Source: Methanofollis aquaemaris
GTDB lineage: Archaea > Halobacteriota > Methanomicrobia > Methanomicrobiales > Methanofollaceae
Length of the DNA stretch: 64,000 nucleotides
Direction: 5' to 3'
Assembly: GCF_017357525.1 (NCBI RefSeq)
Contig: NZ_CP036172.1
Coordinates: 186,001-250,000 of the forward strand
Shown: positions 1-7,859 of the stretch, piece after piece
Numbering within the stretch: the stretch's first letter is position 1
How the letters are laid out: the number at the start of each line of letters is the position of its first letter
Notes under the pieces: model-generated
Seen by the model: the letters and a program-made list of their open reading frames with translations, nothing else
The model's database searches: none
Told to the model about the DNA's origin: nothing
Translations under genes and position numbers: made by a program

Positions 1-1
1 G

Positions 2-1669
2 AATACGCCGGGAAGCCCGAATTCAGTTCTCGATCGGATTAAGATCTTTTCTGGCCATGATGACCCGCCGGAGTATGAACTTATAAAATTGTACGAACGG
101 CTGGACAGACTGCTGAAATATTGCACACCCGATGAGGTGGGGCACGTTCAGCGTTACTTTGGAGAACACCGGATGATCTTCACGCGGGAAAGAACGTGGG
201 CTTACCCCCACGAAGTGTTCCGTACCATTCCCTGCGCTGAGATGCCGGGTATTTTCGTAGTGCTTCCAGCACTTCGGGATCTTCCACTCTGGAGCCGCAT
301 TGGCGTCGCCCATGAACCGACCATCGATATTCTCATTGGACAGTTAGATAATCTGGAATCGGGATCTTCTGTAGAGGCAGCAGACCGGAATCGTATCAGA
401 ATGATCCTCTCCCGCGCTCCCCACCGTGTCTGGAATGAGACCGGACACTGGTTGAGTCTTGATGCAATCTGGAAGCCTGTTTCGGCCTTTTCGTATTTCC
501 TCTCCAAGAACTTGGCCGGAGGTGTTGACGCCCTGTTCCCGCAGGTAAAGGGGATCACCGCCGATATGAGGATGGTCGACAATCAGGATATTACTACTCT
601 GATTTCTGCTTCTGAACTGAAAGATCTTCAATCGGCGCTCTCTCTCCGGGTGTCCAACCTTGTGGAGGACGGCCCCTCAGAGGGGGACAGGCCATGGATG
701 ACGACTCTTGGGAAACTGCTAAAACGTGTCACGTATGAAAATACCGACGAAGAGCAGGAAATCCAGGGGATGGGGGTTAGGTTATCGGAGACGGTCTGGA
801 AACCAGTCTCTGATATCCGGGTGATGCCCTATCTATGTGGGAGTCCGGCGGGGAGGGAACAAACACCTGAGGTGTTCTGGGATGACCGGGTGTTGTACCT
901 CTGTAAACTGTCGCCAGGGCGTCTCCTGAGAGTCGTGCCAACCGAACTGAGAAAGGCATGCTCTGTTCAGGCCGTGGCCGATGCGATCGTCTATTGCTAT
1001 GATCGTGATCCAGTGATCGTATCTGAATACTGCGAGGCGAATTTTACCCTTCTGCCAGAGGCTCGGGAACCTCTTATCTCTCAACCGCCTGTTCCCGCCG
1101 GTGGTAAAACCGCTTTAGATCCTCAAGAGGGAATACTGCATCTCGCTCCTGTACAGAGCGCCAATTCAGGTTGTTTCAGTGCTGAAACAGAGGAGCAGGA
1201 AGTAACGCTAGAGCCAGAACTTCAAACAGCACCGATCGCCGATAAACATCCATCCCATACACCCTCCCTCGCTACAGGGGGTGGAGATCGGCCACAGCGC
1301 TGCTCACTCATCGAAATTTTTGCAGAACAATATCATTACCAGCGGGCCCAGTCGAACGGCCATTTCACTCATTCAGATGGTTCATGGATCCAGAGATGTG
1401 ATGGGCCTTTCCAGTGGGAAATCTTATCCTCGGATGGCAATGTTCTCGGAAGGCTCTGGATAGAAGATGGAATATTGAGAAGAGGGATAGAGATGCCCGC
1501 GGAGGTGTGGGGAATGATCGAAAAGGATCCGAAGAAATCCGCCGTGTTGTTCCGGGCAGAGGATGATGGTGTGGACGTGATATCAGGTACGGCGCTGCTT
1601 ACCGGGATCAAACACAAAGATTTAGATTTACTCTTGGCAAAGTATCGTTTACGGAGAATTAACGAATGA
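2..1669 (+). CDS. C-terminal part of a large uncharacterised protein (cut by window start)
   Basis: The frame is open from base 2 with no stop and no convincing start, so the gene begins before the window. At least 555 residues are visible. The sequence is hydrophilic, without membrane segments or a signal peptide. A stretch after residue ~65 (IPCAEMPGIFVVLPALRDLP) and a later WKPVSDIRVMPYLCGSPAG block recall the non-ATPase parts of sacsin/NOV-type HSP90-like ATPases that occur in prokaryotic defence islands, but I see no ATPase motif here, so this is a guess. Residues ~360-430 are a low-conservation linker, followed by a C-terminal ~100-residue domain. The stop overlaps the ATG of the following broken methylase gene as ATGA, so the two were probably co-translated. 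Confidence 0.7.
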   Translation, partial: NTPGSPNSVLDRIKIFSGHDDPPEYELIKLYERLDRLLKYCTPDEVGHVQRYFGEHRMIFTRERTWAYPHEVFRTIPCAEMPGIFVVLPALRDLPLWSRIGVAHEPTIDILIGQLDNLESGSSVEAADRNRIRMILSRAPHRVWNETGHWLSLDAIWKPVSAFSYFLSKNLAGGVDALFPQVKGITADMRMVDNQDITTLISASELKDLQSALSLRVSNLVEDGPSEGDRPWMTTLGKLLKRVTYENTDEEQEIQGMGVRLSETVWKPVSDIRVMPYLCGSPAGREQTPEVFWDDRVLYLCKLSPGRLLRVVPTELRKACSVQAVADAIVYCYDRDPVIVSEYCEANFTLLPEAREPLISQPPVPAGGKTALDPQEGILHLAPVQSANSGCFSAETEEQEVTLEPELQTAPIADKHPSHTPSLATGGGDRPQRCSLIEIFAEQYHYQRAQSNGHFTHSDGSWIQRCDGPFQWEILSSDGNVLGRLWIEDGILRRGIEMPAEVWGMIEKDPKKSAVLFRAEDDGVDVISGTALLTGIKHKDLDLLLAKYRLRRINE

Positions 1670-1812
1670 CACAACCTTCATAATTACGCAAGAAACTAAT
1701 TGAGGCTGCCCGACCCCAGGAAGCGATCAACAAGGGGCCGGCGCGCGAGGAATCGATCCGCCATGGCCATCCGTCGACGCTCCACCTTTGGTGGGCCCGC
1801 CGGCCTGTGTGA
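1666..1812 (+). pseudogene. 5' remnant of a DUF1156-type DNA methylase gene
   Basis: An ATG overlaps the stop of the preceding gene (ATGA). It reads MTQPS, then TAA (1681-1683), then [18 protein letters not shown], and on to [18 protein letters not shown] before a TGA at 1810. The segment [15 protein letters not shown] is the hallmark N-terminus of DUF1156 adenine-specific DNA methylases, which are normally about 900-1000 residues. Only about 47 codons survive. The TAA sits where the family usually has a Tyr or similar codon after the first few residues. Homology stops abruptly after ARRP, so the rest was deleted or replaced. Reading frame and motif are seen directly; family assignment is from knowledge of the family. 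Confidence 0.82.
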
Positions 1813-1922
1813 TGGGGGCATTGAGGAGGCAGGCGAGGTGGCTGTGCTCGTCTGGTACTTCGAGGACGGTGTGGAAGTCGACGGTGAAGCTCCGGCTGGC
1901 GGGAGAGGATAAAGGGTGGGGG

Positions 1923-2441
1923 TTATGCGATTGCCTTGATCGTCTCCCTCAGGTCAGCCGCGAAGGCCTCCATCGAATCGAGGTCCCTGAACCCCGTAAG
2001 TATCATCTTCCCGGACGAGAGGATGAGGGCGGTCCCTCCCTCACCGCGATAGATCACGCCAGGGAACTGTTCGGGTTCGTACTCCACATGCTCCATCTGA
2101 AAGGCGACGACGAGTTTGGTCAATGAGATCTCCATCTGAAAATCATCCATGCCGACGATGTTCTGGACCCGTGGTGGTGACACCGGAGTGGGGTCAATGA
2201 TGGGGGAGATGAGGATGAGGAACTCCCGATAAGATCGCTCGACATCGTCGAGAGACTTCAGACCAACCAAGATATATTTCCCGCTCTGGTAGATGGTGAC
2301 CTTCCCTACAGAGAGAAGGATGTAAGCGCCGTGGTACATCTCGGGGTCGTATTTGTAGGACTCAGGAAGGAGTTCAGGCAACCGCTGGAACGGGACAGGT
2401 TGATTGAGGTCGCCGGAACAGACGATATTGGTAATCTTCAT
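1923..2441 (-). CDS. Divergent TATA-box-binding protein paralogue
   Basis: 172 residues, two direct repeats of about 85 residues as in archaeal TBP (usual length ~180). Repeat 2 keeps the signatures VQNIVG, EYEPEQFPGVIYR and SSGKMILTG. Repeat 1 is worn: YDPEMYHGAYILL replaces the usual EKFPGxVYR and IYQSGK replaces IFRSGK. TBP kinks DNA with four Phe residues; by alignment only the one in EQFPG of repeat 2 remains, the others being Tyr, Tyr and Leu. It could therefore be a specialised or inactive TBP rather than the general factor. It lies downstream of the EVE/nuclease pair on the same strand, about 60 bases away, possibly in one transcript. Typical TBP acidic tail is absent. Confidence 0.88.
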   Translation of the reverse strand: MKITNIVCSGDLNQPVPFQRLPELLPESYKYDPEMYHGAYILLSVGKVTIYQSGKYILVGLKSLDDVERSYREFLILISPIIDPTPVSPPRVQNIVGMDDFQMEISLTKLVVAFQMEHVEYEPEQFPGVIYRGEGGTALILSSGKMILTGFRDLDSMEAFAADLRETIKAIA

Positions 2442-2504
2442 CCTGAAAAAAGATGGGATCTATTCCCTCAGATATTTTCCGCCGACTGAGCTTGAAGTCA
2501 AGAT

Positions 2505-3431
2505 CTAGTTCTCCTCATAACTCTTCACGATGAGATCCTTTGCCCGTTCCAGATCGGCATCAGACCGGATCGCAATCTCCAGATCTCCGGGAGCCCAGTG
2601 GCCGATATTCTTCACGTCCCTGGTGAACCCCTCTTCCAGGCGAATGTCATCTGGGTTGAGACGGAGGTAGAGGAGCACCGTGTTCGACTGCGGCCGGATC
2701 TCGACACAGGTGAAATTTTTGATCCGCCGGAATGCTGCATAGAGTTTCGTGACCTTCACCTGGACGTCGTCGCCAAGGGCAAGGGTGAATGCCTTCAACG
2801 CCTCATATCGATCCTTCAGATCAACATTCGAGAGTTCGAGAGATTCACTGAATGTTTTATTGCCACCCACTTTTTTTCTGGGGACTGGCGCGGGAACAAC
2901 TGGTGCGGGAACAGTATCTCCGTTCTGGGCCGTTGCGTTCACCAGTTCGAGAAGAAGGAGGGATTTTTCGAATTTCCTGTACCGGATCAACTCCACATTC
3001 CGGTTGATCTGCTGGACGGCATGGACGTCGTATTTCGTGAAGTCGCCGGCAATACAGAGGAGCCTCGGCCCGGTCCAGTCGATGATCTCGTCGCCTCTTT
3101 TTCCAAGTGTTTTCAGGTAGAGAAGTTCGAATTCGGCCTTGTGGTCGAGGAGCCAGTCGAGATAATAGAGGCCCTGGTTGATGACATTCTCGTTGAGCGC
3201 CCGTTTGTATTCGATGATGACCGGGAACCCGTTCTCATCGATGCCCAGCGTGTCGATCCGTCCGCCATGGGTCTTTCCGGTGGTGTATTCGGTGGCCAGG
3301 AAGGTGACGCCGAGGAGGGAGTCGAGGTTCTGTTCCATATAGGTCTGGAGGGACTTCTCCAGGGCGACGGACGTGCCCTTCAACTCCTCAGCCTGCGGGG
3401 CGTCGATGCGAAAGATGCGGATGTCTCCCAT
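2505..3431 (-). CDS. PD-(D/E)XK-type nuclease-like protein with C-terminal DUF5655-like domain
   Basis: 308 residues. Residues ~50-80 hold GGRIDTLGIDENGFPVIIEYKR: an Asp followed by E-x-K, the pattern of PD-(D/E)XK nuclease folds related to NucS/DUF91. A Lys-rich linker with a Pro/Val-rich stretch (PAPVVPAPVPRKKV) follows, and the last ~110 residues (DLKDRYEALKAF... to the end) match the DUF5655 pattern. The gene starts four bases after the stop of the EVE-domain gene, so the two form a tight pair; a plausible arrangement is a modified-base reader plus a nuclease, i.e. a type IV-like restriction module. That role is inference. No target specificity can be read from the sequence. Confidence 0.8.
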   Translation of the reverse strand: MGDIRIFRIDAPQAEELKGTSVALEKSLQTYMEQNLDSLLGVTFLATEYTTGKTHGGRIDTLGIDENGFPVIIEYKRALNENVINQGLYYLDWLLDHKAEFELLYLKTLGKRGDEIIDWTGPRLLCIAGDFTKYDVHAVQQINRNVELIRYRKFEKSLLLLELVNATAQNGDTVPAPVVPAPVPRKKVGGNKTFSESLELSNVDLKDRYEALKAFTLALGDDVQVKVTKLYAAFRRIKNFTCVEIRPQSNTVLLYLRLNPDDIRLEEGFTRDVKNIGHWAPGDLEIAIRSDADLERAKDLIVKSYEEN

Positions 3432-3435
3432 GTGC

Positions 3436-3894
3436 TCAGTCCCGCGGCGTCTGTGCCGCCTTCATAATGTACGCGTAGTCCTCCTCCGGGATCTTCCGCA
3501 TCGCCTGCCCCCTGATGTGCCCTGACCACTGCGTCTTGTTCGTGATGAACTTCAGATCCGGGATCAAGGGCTTGAACTCCATCGGCGGGTCAAAGACCTG
3601 CATTTTCTTCAATCTGATCCGAAGAGGGAAGACTTCGGCCCCGAGTTTGGGCGGGGCGGTGAAGATCGGCTTCTTATCCTCGTAGACGGCAGAGGTGATC
3701 TCAAAGCACCCGGTGATCGCCGGCGGGAGGGTGGTGTCCTTGTCGATCACCTGCTGCCCGACATAGACGAGGAGAGTGTCACCGGGTTTTGTCTTGCTGA
3801 TCGTGTTGACGTATCTCTTCGGGACGCCCCAGATATGTTTTTTTATTGTGATTTCGGAGTTCTCACGGTTGGAGATGGCGAGCCAGCGGGTCAT
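3436..3894 (-). CDS. EVE-domain protein (putative modified-base reader)
   Basis: 152 residues, the whole length being one EVE (PUA-like) domain: MTRWLAISNRENSE at the start, GVPKRYVNTISKTKPGDTLLVYVGQQ, then PPAITGCFEITSAVYEDKKP, and a C-terminal FITNKTQWSGHIRGQAMRKI. EVE domains bind modified DNA or RNA bases. Standalone EVE genes beside nucleases are known from defence islands. The start codon lies about 75 bases from a TATA-like sequence at 3971-3980. First gene of a minus-strand operon with the nuclease and perhaps the TBP paralogue. Confidence 0.9.
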   Translation of the reverse strand: MTRWLAISNRENSEITIKKHIWGVPKRYVNTISKTKPGDTLLVYVGQQVIDKDTTLPPAITGCFEITSAVYEDKKPIFTAPPKLGAEVFPLRIRLKKMQVFDPPMEFKPLIPDLKFITNKTQWSGHIRGQAMRKIPEEDYAYIMKAAQTPRD

Positions 3895-3969
3895 GATCCA
3901 TGATCATAACGCAGAGGTAAAAAAGGTTGTATTCTCAAAACATTGGTTCACAATGACTGTAGACCTGCA

Positions 3970-3981
3970 AGTATAAATACA
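3970..3981. promoter_or_regulatory. Near-symmetric TATA-like promoter element
   Basis: The sequence AGTATAAATACA is TATA-box-like on both strands. On the plus strand, transcription would begin near the palindromes at 4001; on the minus strand it would begin about 50-60 bases before the EVE gene. The surrounding region is AT-rich compared with flanking genes. No mapped start is available, so this is a prediction. Confidence 0.5.
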
Positions 3982-4000
3982 AGGACATAGTAAGATATTG

Positions 4001-4161
4001 TTGTCGAGATGCACACGACAATTGTGTGTATCTGGTCTCGACAAGATTGCACTCTTGCCGAGTCCCGACCCGAAGGCCAGTGTTGACAGCACACAATCTC
4101 GGACACAGATATGTACTCCCCTGTCAACATGAAATTTTGGGTTCGGGCGTATCGTCATTGA
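4001..4161 (+). other. Palindrome-rich spacer, possible structured RNA or leader
   Basis: Three inverted repeats are visible. TTGTCGAGA at 4001-4009 pairs with TCTCGACAA at 4036-4044, with an inner CACAC/GTGTG pair. CTCGACAAGA at 4037-4046 pairs with TCTTGCCGAG at 4053-4062 (one mismatch, six-base loop), so these two stems are alternatives. TGTTGACAG at 4081-4089 pairs perfectly with CTGTCAACA at 4121-4129. A ten-codon frame (MKFWVRAYRH) starts at 4129 on the right arm. The arrangement, 20-30 bases after a TATA-like box, could be a structured 5' leader of the 4199 gene, a small RNA, or clustered operator sites. Confidence 0.4.
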
Positions 4162-4198
4162 ACCATGAGACAGGGAGGCTCATAGAATCCCCCCAAGA

Positions 4199-4603
4199 AT
4201 GAAGATAAATTATCATATGCGAACGAAACTTCAACCCCTCCAGGGGAAGAGAGTCAGATTCACCGCAACTTTCGGGGAATATGGCACATATCGAAAACAT
4301 GGCGTAACAGGGAAGTCTATTCTTCTCCACGATCTCCGGGATCGGAGCGGCAAGATTCTCGCCGACCACATATGGATAAACTACCCCGCAGGCTTCGACG
4401 CCGTCGGGACATTCCAAAAAGGAGATCTCGTAGAGTTCACCGCCAAAGTCGATGAATATCTGCACGGGTATCGAGGACAAAAGATCGAAGATCGCCTCGC
4501 CCGCCCTCCTACTATCGATTACCGGTTGAAGTACCCAAGGAACGTCAGAAAGATCGGGGCTATTGCGGACTTCGATTATTCACTGAGCGGGACGTGCACC
4601 TGA
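4199..4603 (+). CDS. Small conserved-looking protein, possible OB-fold
   Basis: 134 residues. I do not recognise a named family. The sequence has a beta-rich pattern: GKRVRFTATFGEYGTYRK, then ILLHDLRDRSGKILADHIWI, then FQKGDLVEFTAKVDEYLHGY, typical of an OB-like barrel with a central GD-x-V-x-F strand; the C-terminus is basic (DYRLKYPRNVRKIG). ATG at 4199 has no clear Shine-Dalgarno; an in-frame ATG at 4217 is the alternative. It lies upstream of the restriction genes on the same strand and may be an accessory nucleic-acid-binding protein. An overlapping minus-strand frame (4124-4480) lacks recognisable features and is less likely. Confidence 0.6.
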   Translation: MKINYHMRTKLQPLQGKRVRFTATFGEYGTYRKHGVTGKSILLHDLRDRSGKILADHIWINYPAGFDAVGTFQKGDLVEFTAKVDEYLHGYRGQKIEDRLARPPTIDYRLKYPRNVRKIGAIADFDYSLSGTCT

Positions 4604-4685
4604 CCCGTTCCGTTCCCCCGCACCGACAACGAAACTGAACACCATCGGGGGAATTTCAACCTCTCCCCCTCTAGGACGTGACCAC

Positions 4686-5285
4686 ATGCATCCCCTCCAC
4701 AAGGATTCCATACCTCAAAAGCCCCTCAAAGACCTCCTGAATAAGAAGGTCACAGGCCTGTCGTCGTACTATCTGAAGCCAGAGGAAAACGACCCCACCG
4801 TCGAGATCCCTCTCATCAATCTCGGGGATCTCGTCGACGGTATCATCGACACCGAGACAGTCAAGACCACCCCGGTTCGGAAAACCGGGAAACTGGAGAA
4901 AGATACCCTCCTCTCAGGCGATGTTGTCCTTACCCTCCGTGGCCCGCCCTTCCGTGCAGCGGTTGGCGGCGATGATGTTGTCGGTGCGGCACTCAATGCA
5001 ACCCTTGTGGGGCTACGGTGCTCGGAACTGATGCGGCCGGAGATCCTCGCGGCCTGGTTCAACAGTTCTGCAGGCCAGCGTGCCCTCACCAGACGGGCCG
5101 GCGGGTCTACTCTGATGAGTATCTCCCTTGATGAACTGGTACAGATCGAGATCCCTATCCCCCCTATGGCACAGCAGGACCTCATGAGCAAATATCTGGC
5201 ATTGACATCTGAATATTCCAGGATCCTGAGAAGAGAACAGAAACTCCAGGATTCTATCGTTAACTCGATGATGAACTCTCTTTAA
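4686..5285 (+). CDS. Half-size type I specificity subunit (single-TRD HsdS-like)
   Basis: 199 residues against about 400-450 for a normal HsdS. It has one target-recognition domain (PVRKTGKLEKDTLLSGDVVLTLRG is the typical strand preceding the DNA-contact loop) and one helical conserved region (SISLDELVQIEIPIPPMAQQ followed by a ~30-residue heptad-like helix). Half-size S subunits can dimerise to recognise palindromic-type bipartite sites, or form hybrids with a full HsdS. The stop lies ten bases before the hsdM start. An AGGACGTGA stretch precedes the ATG. A second, full-length HsdS lies at 11603-12940, so one HsdM is flanked by two possible specificity partners. Confidence 0.85.
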   Translation: MHPLHKDSIPQKPLKDLLNKKVTGLSSYYLKPEENDPTVEIPLINLGDLVDGIIDTETVKTTPVRKTGKLEKDTLLSGDVVLTLRGPPFRAAVGGDDVVGAALNATLVGLRCSELMRPEILAAWFNSSAGQRALTRRAGGSTLMSISLDELVQIEIPIPPMAQQDLMSKYLALTSEYSRILRREQKLQDSIVNSMMNSL

Positions 5286-5295
5286 GGTGAATATT

Positions 5296-6801
5296 ATGGC
5301 GATTATTACGTTTGAAGAAATGAAGAAGAAGAGTTGGGAGGCAGCAGACATTCTCCGCGGCTCGATTAGTTCGACTGATTACAAGGACTATATCCTGGGG
5401 ATGCTCTTCCTCAAACGACTTTCCGACGTGTTTGAAGAAGAGGCGGAACGGATCGAGCGGGAGATCGGCGATCACGATCTTGCCTGGAACGATCCCGACG
5501 AACACCAGTACTATCTCCCCGAAGGGTGCCGGTGGAAAGACATCCAGAAATTGACCGACGAGATCGGGGACGATTTGAACAAGATCGCACAGAAGATCGA
5601 GGACCAGAACTCAGTAATGGAAAAAGTCCTTGGGAATATTGATTTTAATTCGTACAAACTCGGGGACGTCAAGCAGCGGGACACCAACCTCTCCGCCCTC
5701 ATCAAGAACTTTTCTGCCATCCCGATGAGGGACGCTGACCTTGAAAGTCCGGACATGCTTGGTGATGTGTACATGTACCTCATTGAGCGGTTTGCCGACG
5801 ACGCCGGGAAGAAGGGGGGAGAGTTTTTTACGCCCTATCAGGTCGCGGCTCTAATGGCTCGGATCCTTGAACCAAAAGAGGAGATGCGCATTCATGATCC
5901 CTGCTGCGGTTCGGGTGGTGCCGTGATCCAGTGCGCAAGGCTTGTGAAGGAGGAAGGAGGCAACCCGGCAAACCTCACCCTGACCGGGCAGGAGAAGAAC
6001 ATCGGGACCTGGGGCCTCTGCAAGATGAATATGCTCCTCCACGGCTACATAGACGCCGACATCAGGGCCGGGGACACGATCCGGGCGCCGCAGTTTCTGC
6101 TTGACGACCATCTTATGCAGTTCGACCGGGTGATCAGCAACCCGCCCTTCTCACTTGACAAGTGGGGCCAGGATACAGCAAAAAAAGATCCGTTCGGCCG
6201 GTTCGGGTACGGCGTACCTCCAAAATCAAAGGGAGACTGGGCCTTTGTGCTCCATATGATCAATGTCCTCAATGAGACCGGGAAACTCGCGGTCATCGTG
6301 CCGCACGGCGTGCTCTTCCGTGGCGGGGCCGAGGGGAAGATCCGGACGGATGTCCTCAAGGACGACCTGGTGGAGGCAGTGATCGGGCTTGCGCCGAACC
6401 TCTTCTTCGGCACGTCGATCCCGGCCGGGATCCTGGTCATCAACAAGGACAAGCCTGCCGAGCGGCAGGGGAAGGTCCTCTTCATCGAGGCTTCGGCCGA
6501 GTTCCAGGAAGGGAAGAACCAGAACTGTCTGCGCCAGAAAGACATCGAGAAGATCGTGCAGGTCTACCGCGAGTACCAGGACGTGGAAAAGTTCTGTCGG
6601 GTCGTTCCGATGGGGGAGATCGCGGAGAACGACTACAACCTGAACATCACCCGGTACGTGGATACGACGCCCGAGGAGGAGCCTGTCGATGTGGTGGCGG
6701 TGGCGCGGGAACTGCACGGCCTGCGCGAGCTCCGCGCCGGGATCGAGGTGGAGATGGACCGGTACCTGGAGGAACTGGGTTATACGGGGCGTTCGGCGTG
6801 A
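5296..6801 (+). CDS. hsdM: Type I restriction-modification DNA N6-adenine methyltransferase
   Basis: 501 residues, normal size. N-terminal helical domain (ILRGSISSTDYKDYILGMLFLKRLSD) is the HsdM_N signature. The SAM-binding region shows GGEFFTPYQVAALM and HDPCCGSGGAVIQ; the catalytic NPPF motif appears as VISNPPFSLDKW. It transfers methyl to adenine in the site chosen by HsdS and is the core of the M2S complex. Start chosen at ATG 5296 because AAGGTGA lies five bases upstream; a GTG at 5287 is also in frame. The stop overlaps the next gene (GTGA). Confidence 0.97.
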   Translation: MAIITFEEMKKKSWEAADILRGSISSTDYKDYILGMLFLKRLSDVFEEEAERIEREIGDHDLAWNDPDEHQYYLPEGCRWKDIQKLTDEIGDDLNKIAQKIEDQNSVMEKVLGNIDFNSYKLGDVKQRDTNLSALIKNFSAIPMRDADLESPDMLGDVYMYLIERFADDAGKKGGEFFTPYQVAALMARILEPKEEMRIHDPCCGSGGAVIQCARLVKEEGGNPANLTLTGQEKNIGTWGLCKMNMLLHGYIDADIRAGDTIRAPQFLLDDHLMQFDRVISNPPFSLDKWGQDTAKKDPFGRFGYGVPPKSKGDWAFVLHMINVLNETGKLAVIVPHGVLFRGGAEGKIRTDVLKDDLVEAVIGLAPNLFFGTSIPAGILVINKDKPAERQGKVLFIEASAEFQEGKNQNCLRQKDIEKIVQVYREYQDVEKFCRVVPMGEIAENDYNLNITRYVDTTPEEEPVDVVAVARELHGLRELRAGIEVEMDRYLEELGYTGRSA

Positions 6802-7859
6802 GTGGGGAGATGCCGGGACCGATCGAAGGGTCGTCCGAATTTTTACTCTATCAGACCGAAGGGGGAGAGACCCGCGTACAGGTCCGTCTTTTTGAAGGGA
6901 CGGTCTGGCTGACGCAGCGGTTGATTTCTGAGTTGTACCAGAAGTCGGTCAAGACGATCAACGAGCATATCAAGAACATCTACGAGGAGGGAGAACTCGA
7001 CCCCCAGGCAACTATCCGGAAATTCCGGATAGTTCAACAGGAGGGTGACCGCCGGGTCGAGCGGTTGGTGGACTTCTACAACCTCGACATGATCCTCGCT
7101 GTGGGCTATCGGGTGCGGTCGCACCGGGGAACTCAGTTCAGGCAGTGGGCGACGAAGCAGTTGCGGGAATATGTGGTGAAGGGTTTTGTCCTGGACGACG
7201 AGCGCTTGAAAGAGGCCGGCGGGATCGGGGCGGACTACTTCGACGAACTCCTGGAGCGGATTCGCGACATCAGGGCGTCGGAACGGCGGTTCTACCAGAA
7301 GATCACCGATATCTATGCGACGAGCGTCGACTACGATTCAAAGCATCCGATGACGATTGAGTTCTTCAAGACGGTGCAGAACAAGATGCACTGGGCGATC
7401 CATGGACATACGGCGGCGGAGACGATCTTCCTCCGGGCCGATGGGAGCAAGCCGCACATGGGGCTGACGACCTGGAAAAGTGGTCCAGGAGGAAGGATCC
7501 AGAAGGCCGATGTGGGTGTGGCGAAGAACTACCTGACGGAGGAAGAGATCTCGAACCTGAACCTGATCGTGAACCAGTATCTCGACTTCGCCGAGTTCCA
7601 GGCCCGCCAACGGCGGGAGATGAGGATGGAGGACTGGATCAAGAAACTCGACGGGTTCTTACGGTTGAATGACCGGAAGGTGCTCAGGAACGCGGGCAAG
7701 GTCTCGGCAGAGAAGGCGAAGCGGAAGGCGCAGCAGGAGTTTGAGCGCTACGAGGCACAACGCCGGATCAGGGAGGCGAGCGAACCGACGAGCGACTTTG
7801 ACCTGATGGTCGATGAGGTCAGGTATCTCTCTGAGGGGAGGGGTGAAGATGAACACTGA
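6798..7859 (+). CDS. RhuM-family protein
   Basis: 353 residues, the usual length for the RhuM (virulence protein RhuM/DUF4062-unrelated) family. Signatures: FEGTVWLTQRLISELYQKSVKTINEHIKNI split over the N-terminus, FYNLDMILAVGYRVRS, and FRQWATKQLREYVVKGFVLDDERL. These proteins frequently sit inside type I restriction operons between hsdM and hsdR; their molecular role is unsettled, though the N-terminal region looks DNA-binding (HTH-like). GTG at 6798 overlaps the hsdM stop; ATG at 6810 is the alternative. The C-terminus is a long charged helix (EKAKRKAQQEFERYEAQRR). It overlaps the first SIR2 gene by 11 bases. Confidence 0.9.
   Translation: MSGEMPGPIEGSSEFLLYQTEGGETRVQVRLFEGTVWLTQRLISELYQKSVKTINEHIKNIYEEGELDPQATIRKFRIVQQEGDRRVERLVDFYNLDMILAVGYRVRSHRGTQFRQWATKQLREYVVKGFVLDDERLKEAGGIGADYFDELLERIRDIRASERRFYQKITDIYATSVDYDSKHPMTIEFFKTVQNKMHWAIHGHTAAETIFLRADGSKPHMGLTTWKSGPGGRIQKADVGVAKNYLTEEEISNLNLIVNQYLDFAEFQARQRREMRMEDWIKKLDGFLRLNDRKVLRNAGKVSAEKAKRKAQQEFERYEAQRRIREASEPTSDFDLMVDEVRYLSEGRGEDEH

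Noticed and set aside
1813-1912. Minus-strand reading SRSFTVDFHTVLEVPDEHSH, reminiscent of methanogen transposases
   Set aside because: Only ~35 residues, no second motif and no inverted repeat; too weak to call an insertion-sequence remnant.
2598-3467. Long plus-strand open frame of 289 codons opposite the nuclease gene
   Set aside because: It is the antisense of a gene with clear PD-(D/E)XK and DUF5655-like features; its translation has no recognisable domain.
4124-4480. Minus-strand frame of 118 codons overlapping the 4199 gene
   Set aside because: The plus-strand translation has a more protein-like beta pattern and lies in line with the operon; the minus frame has no motif.
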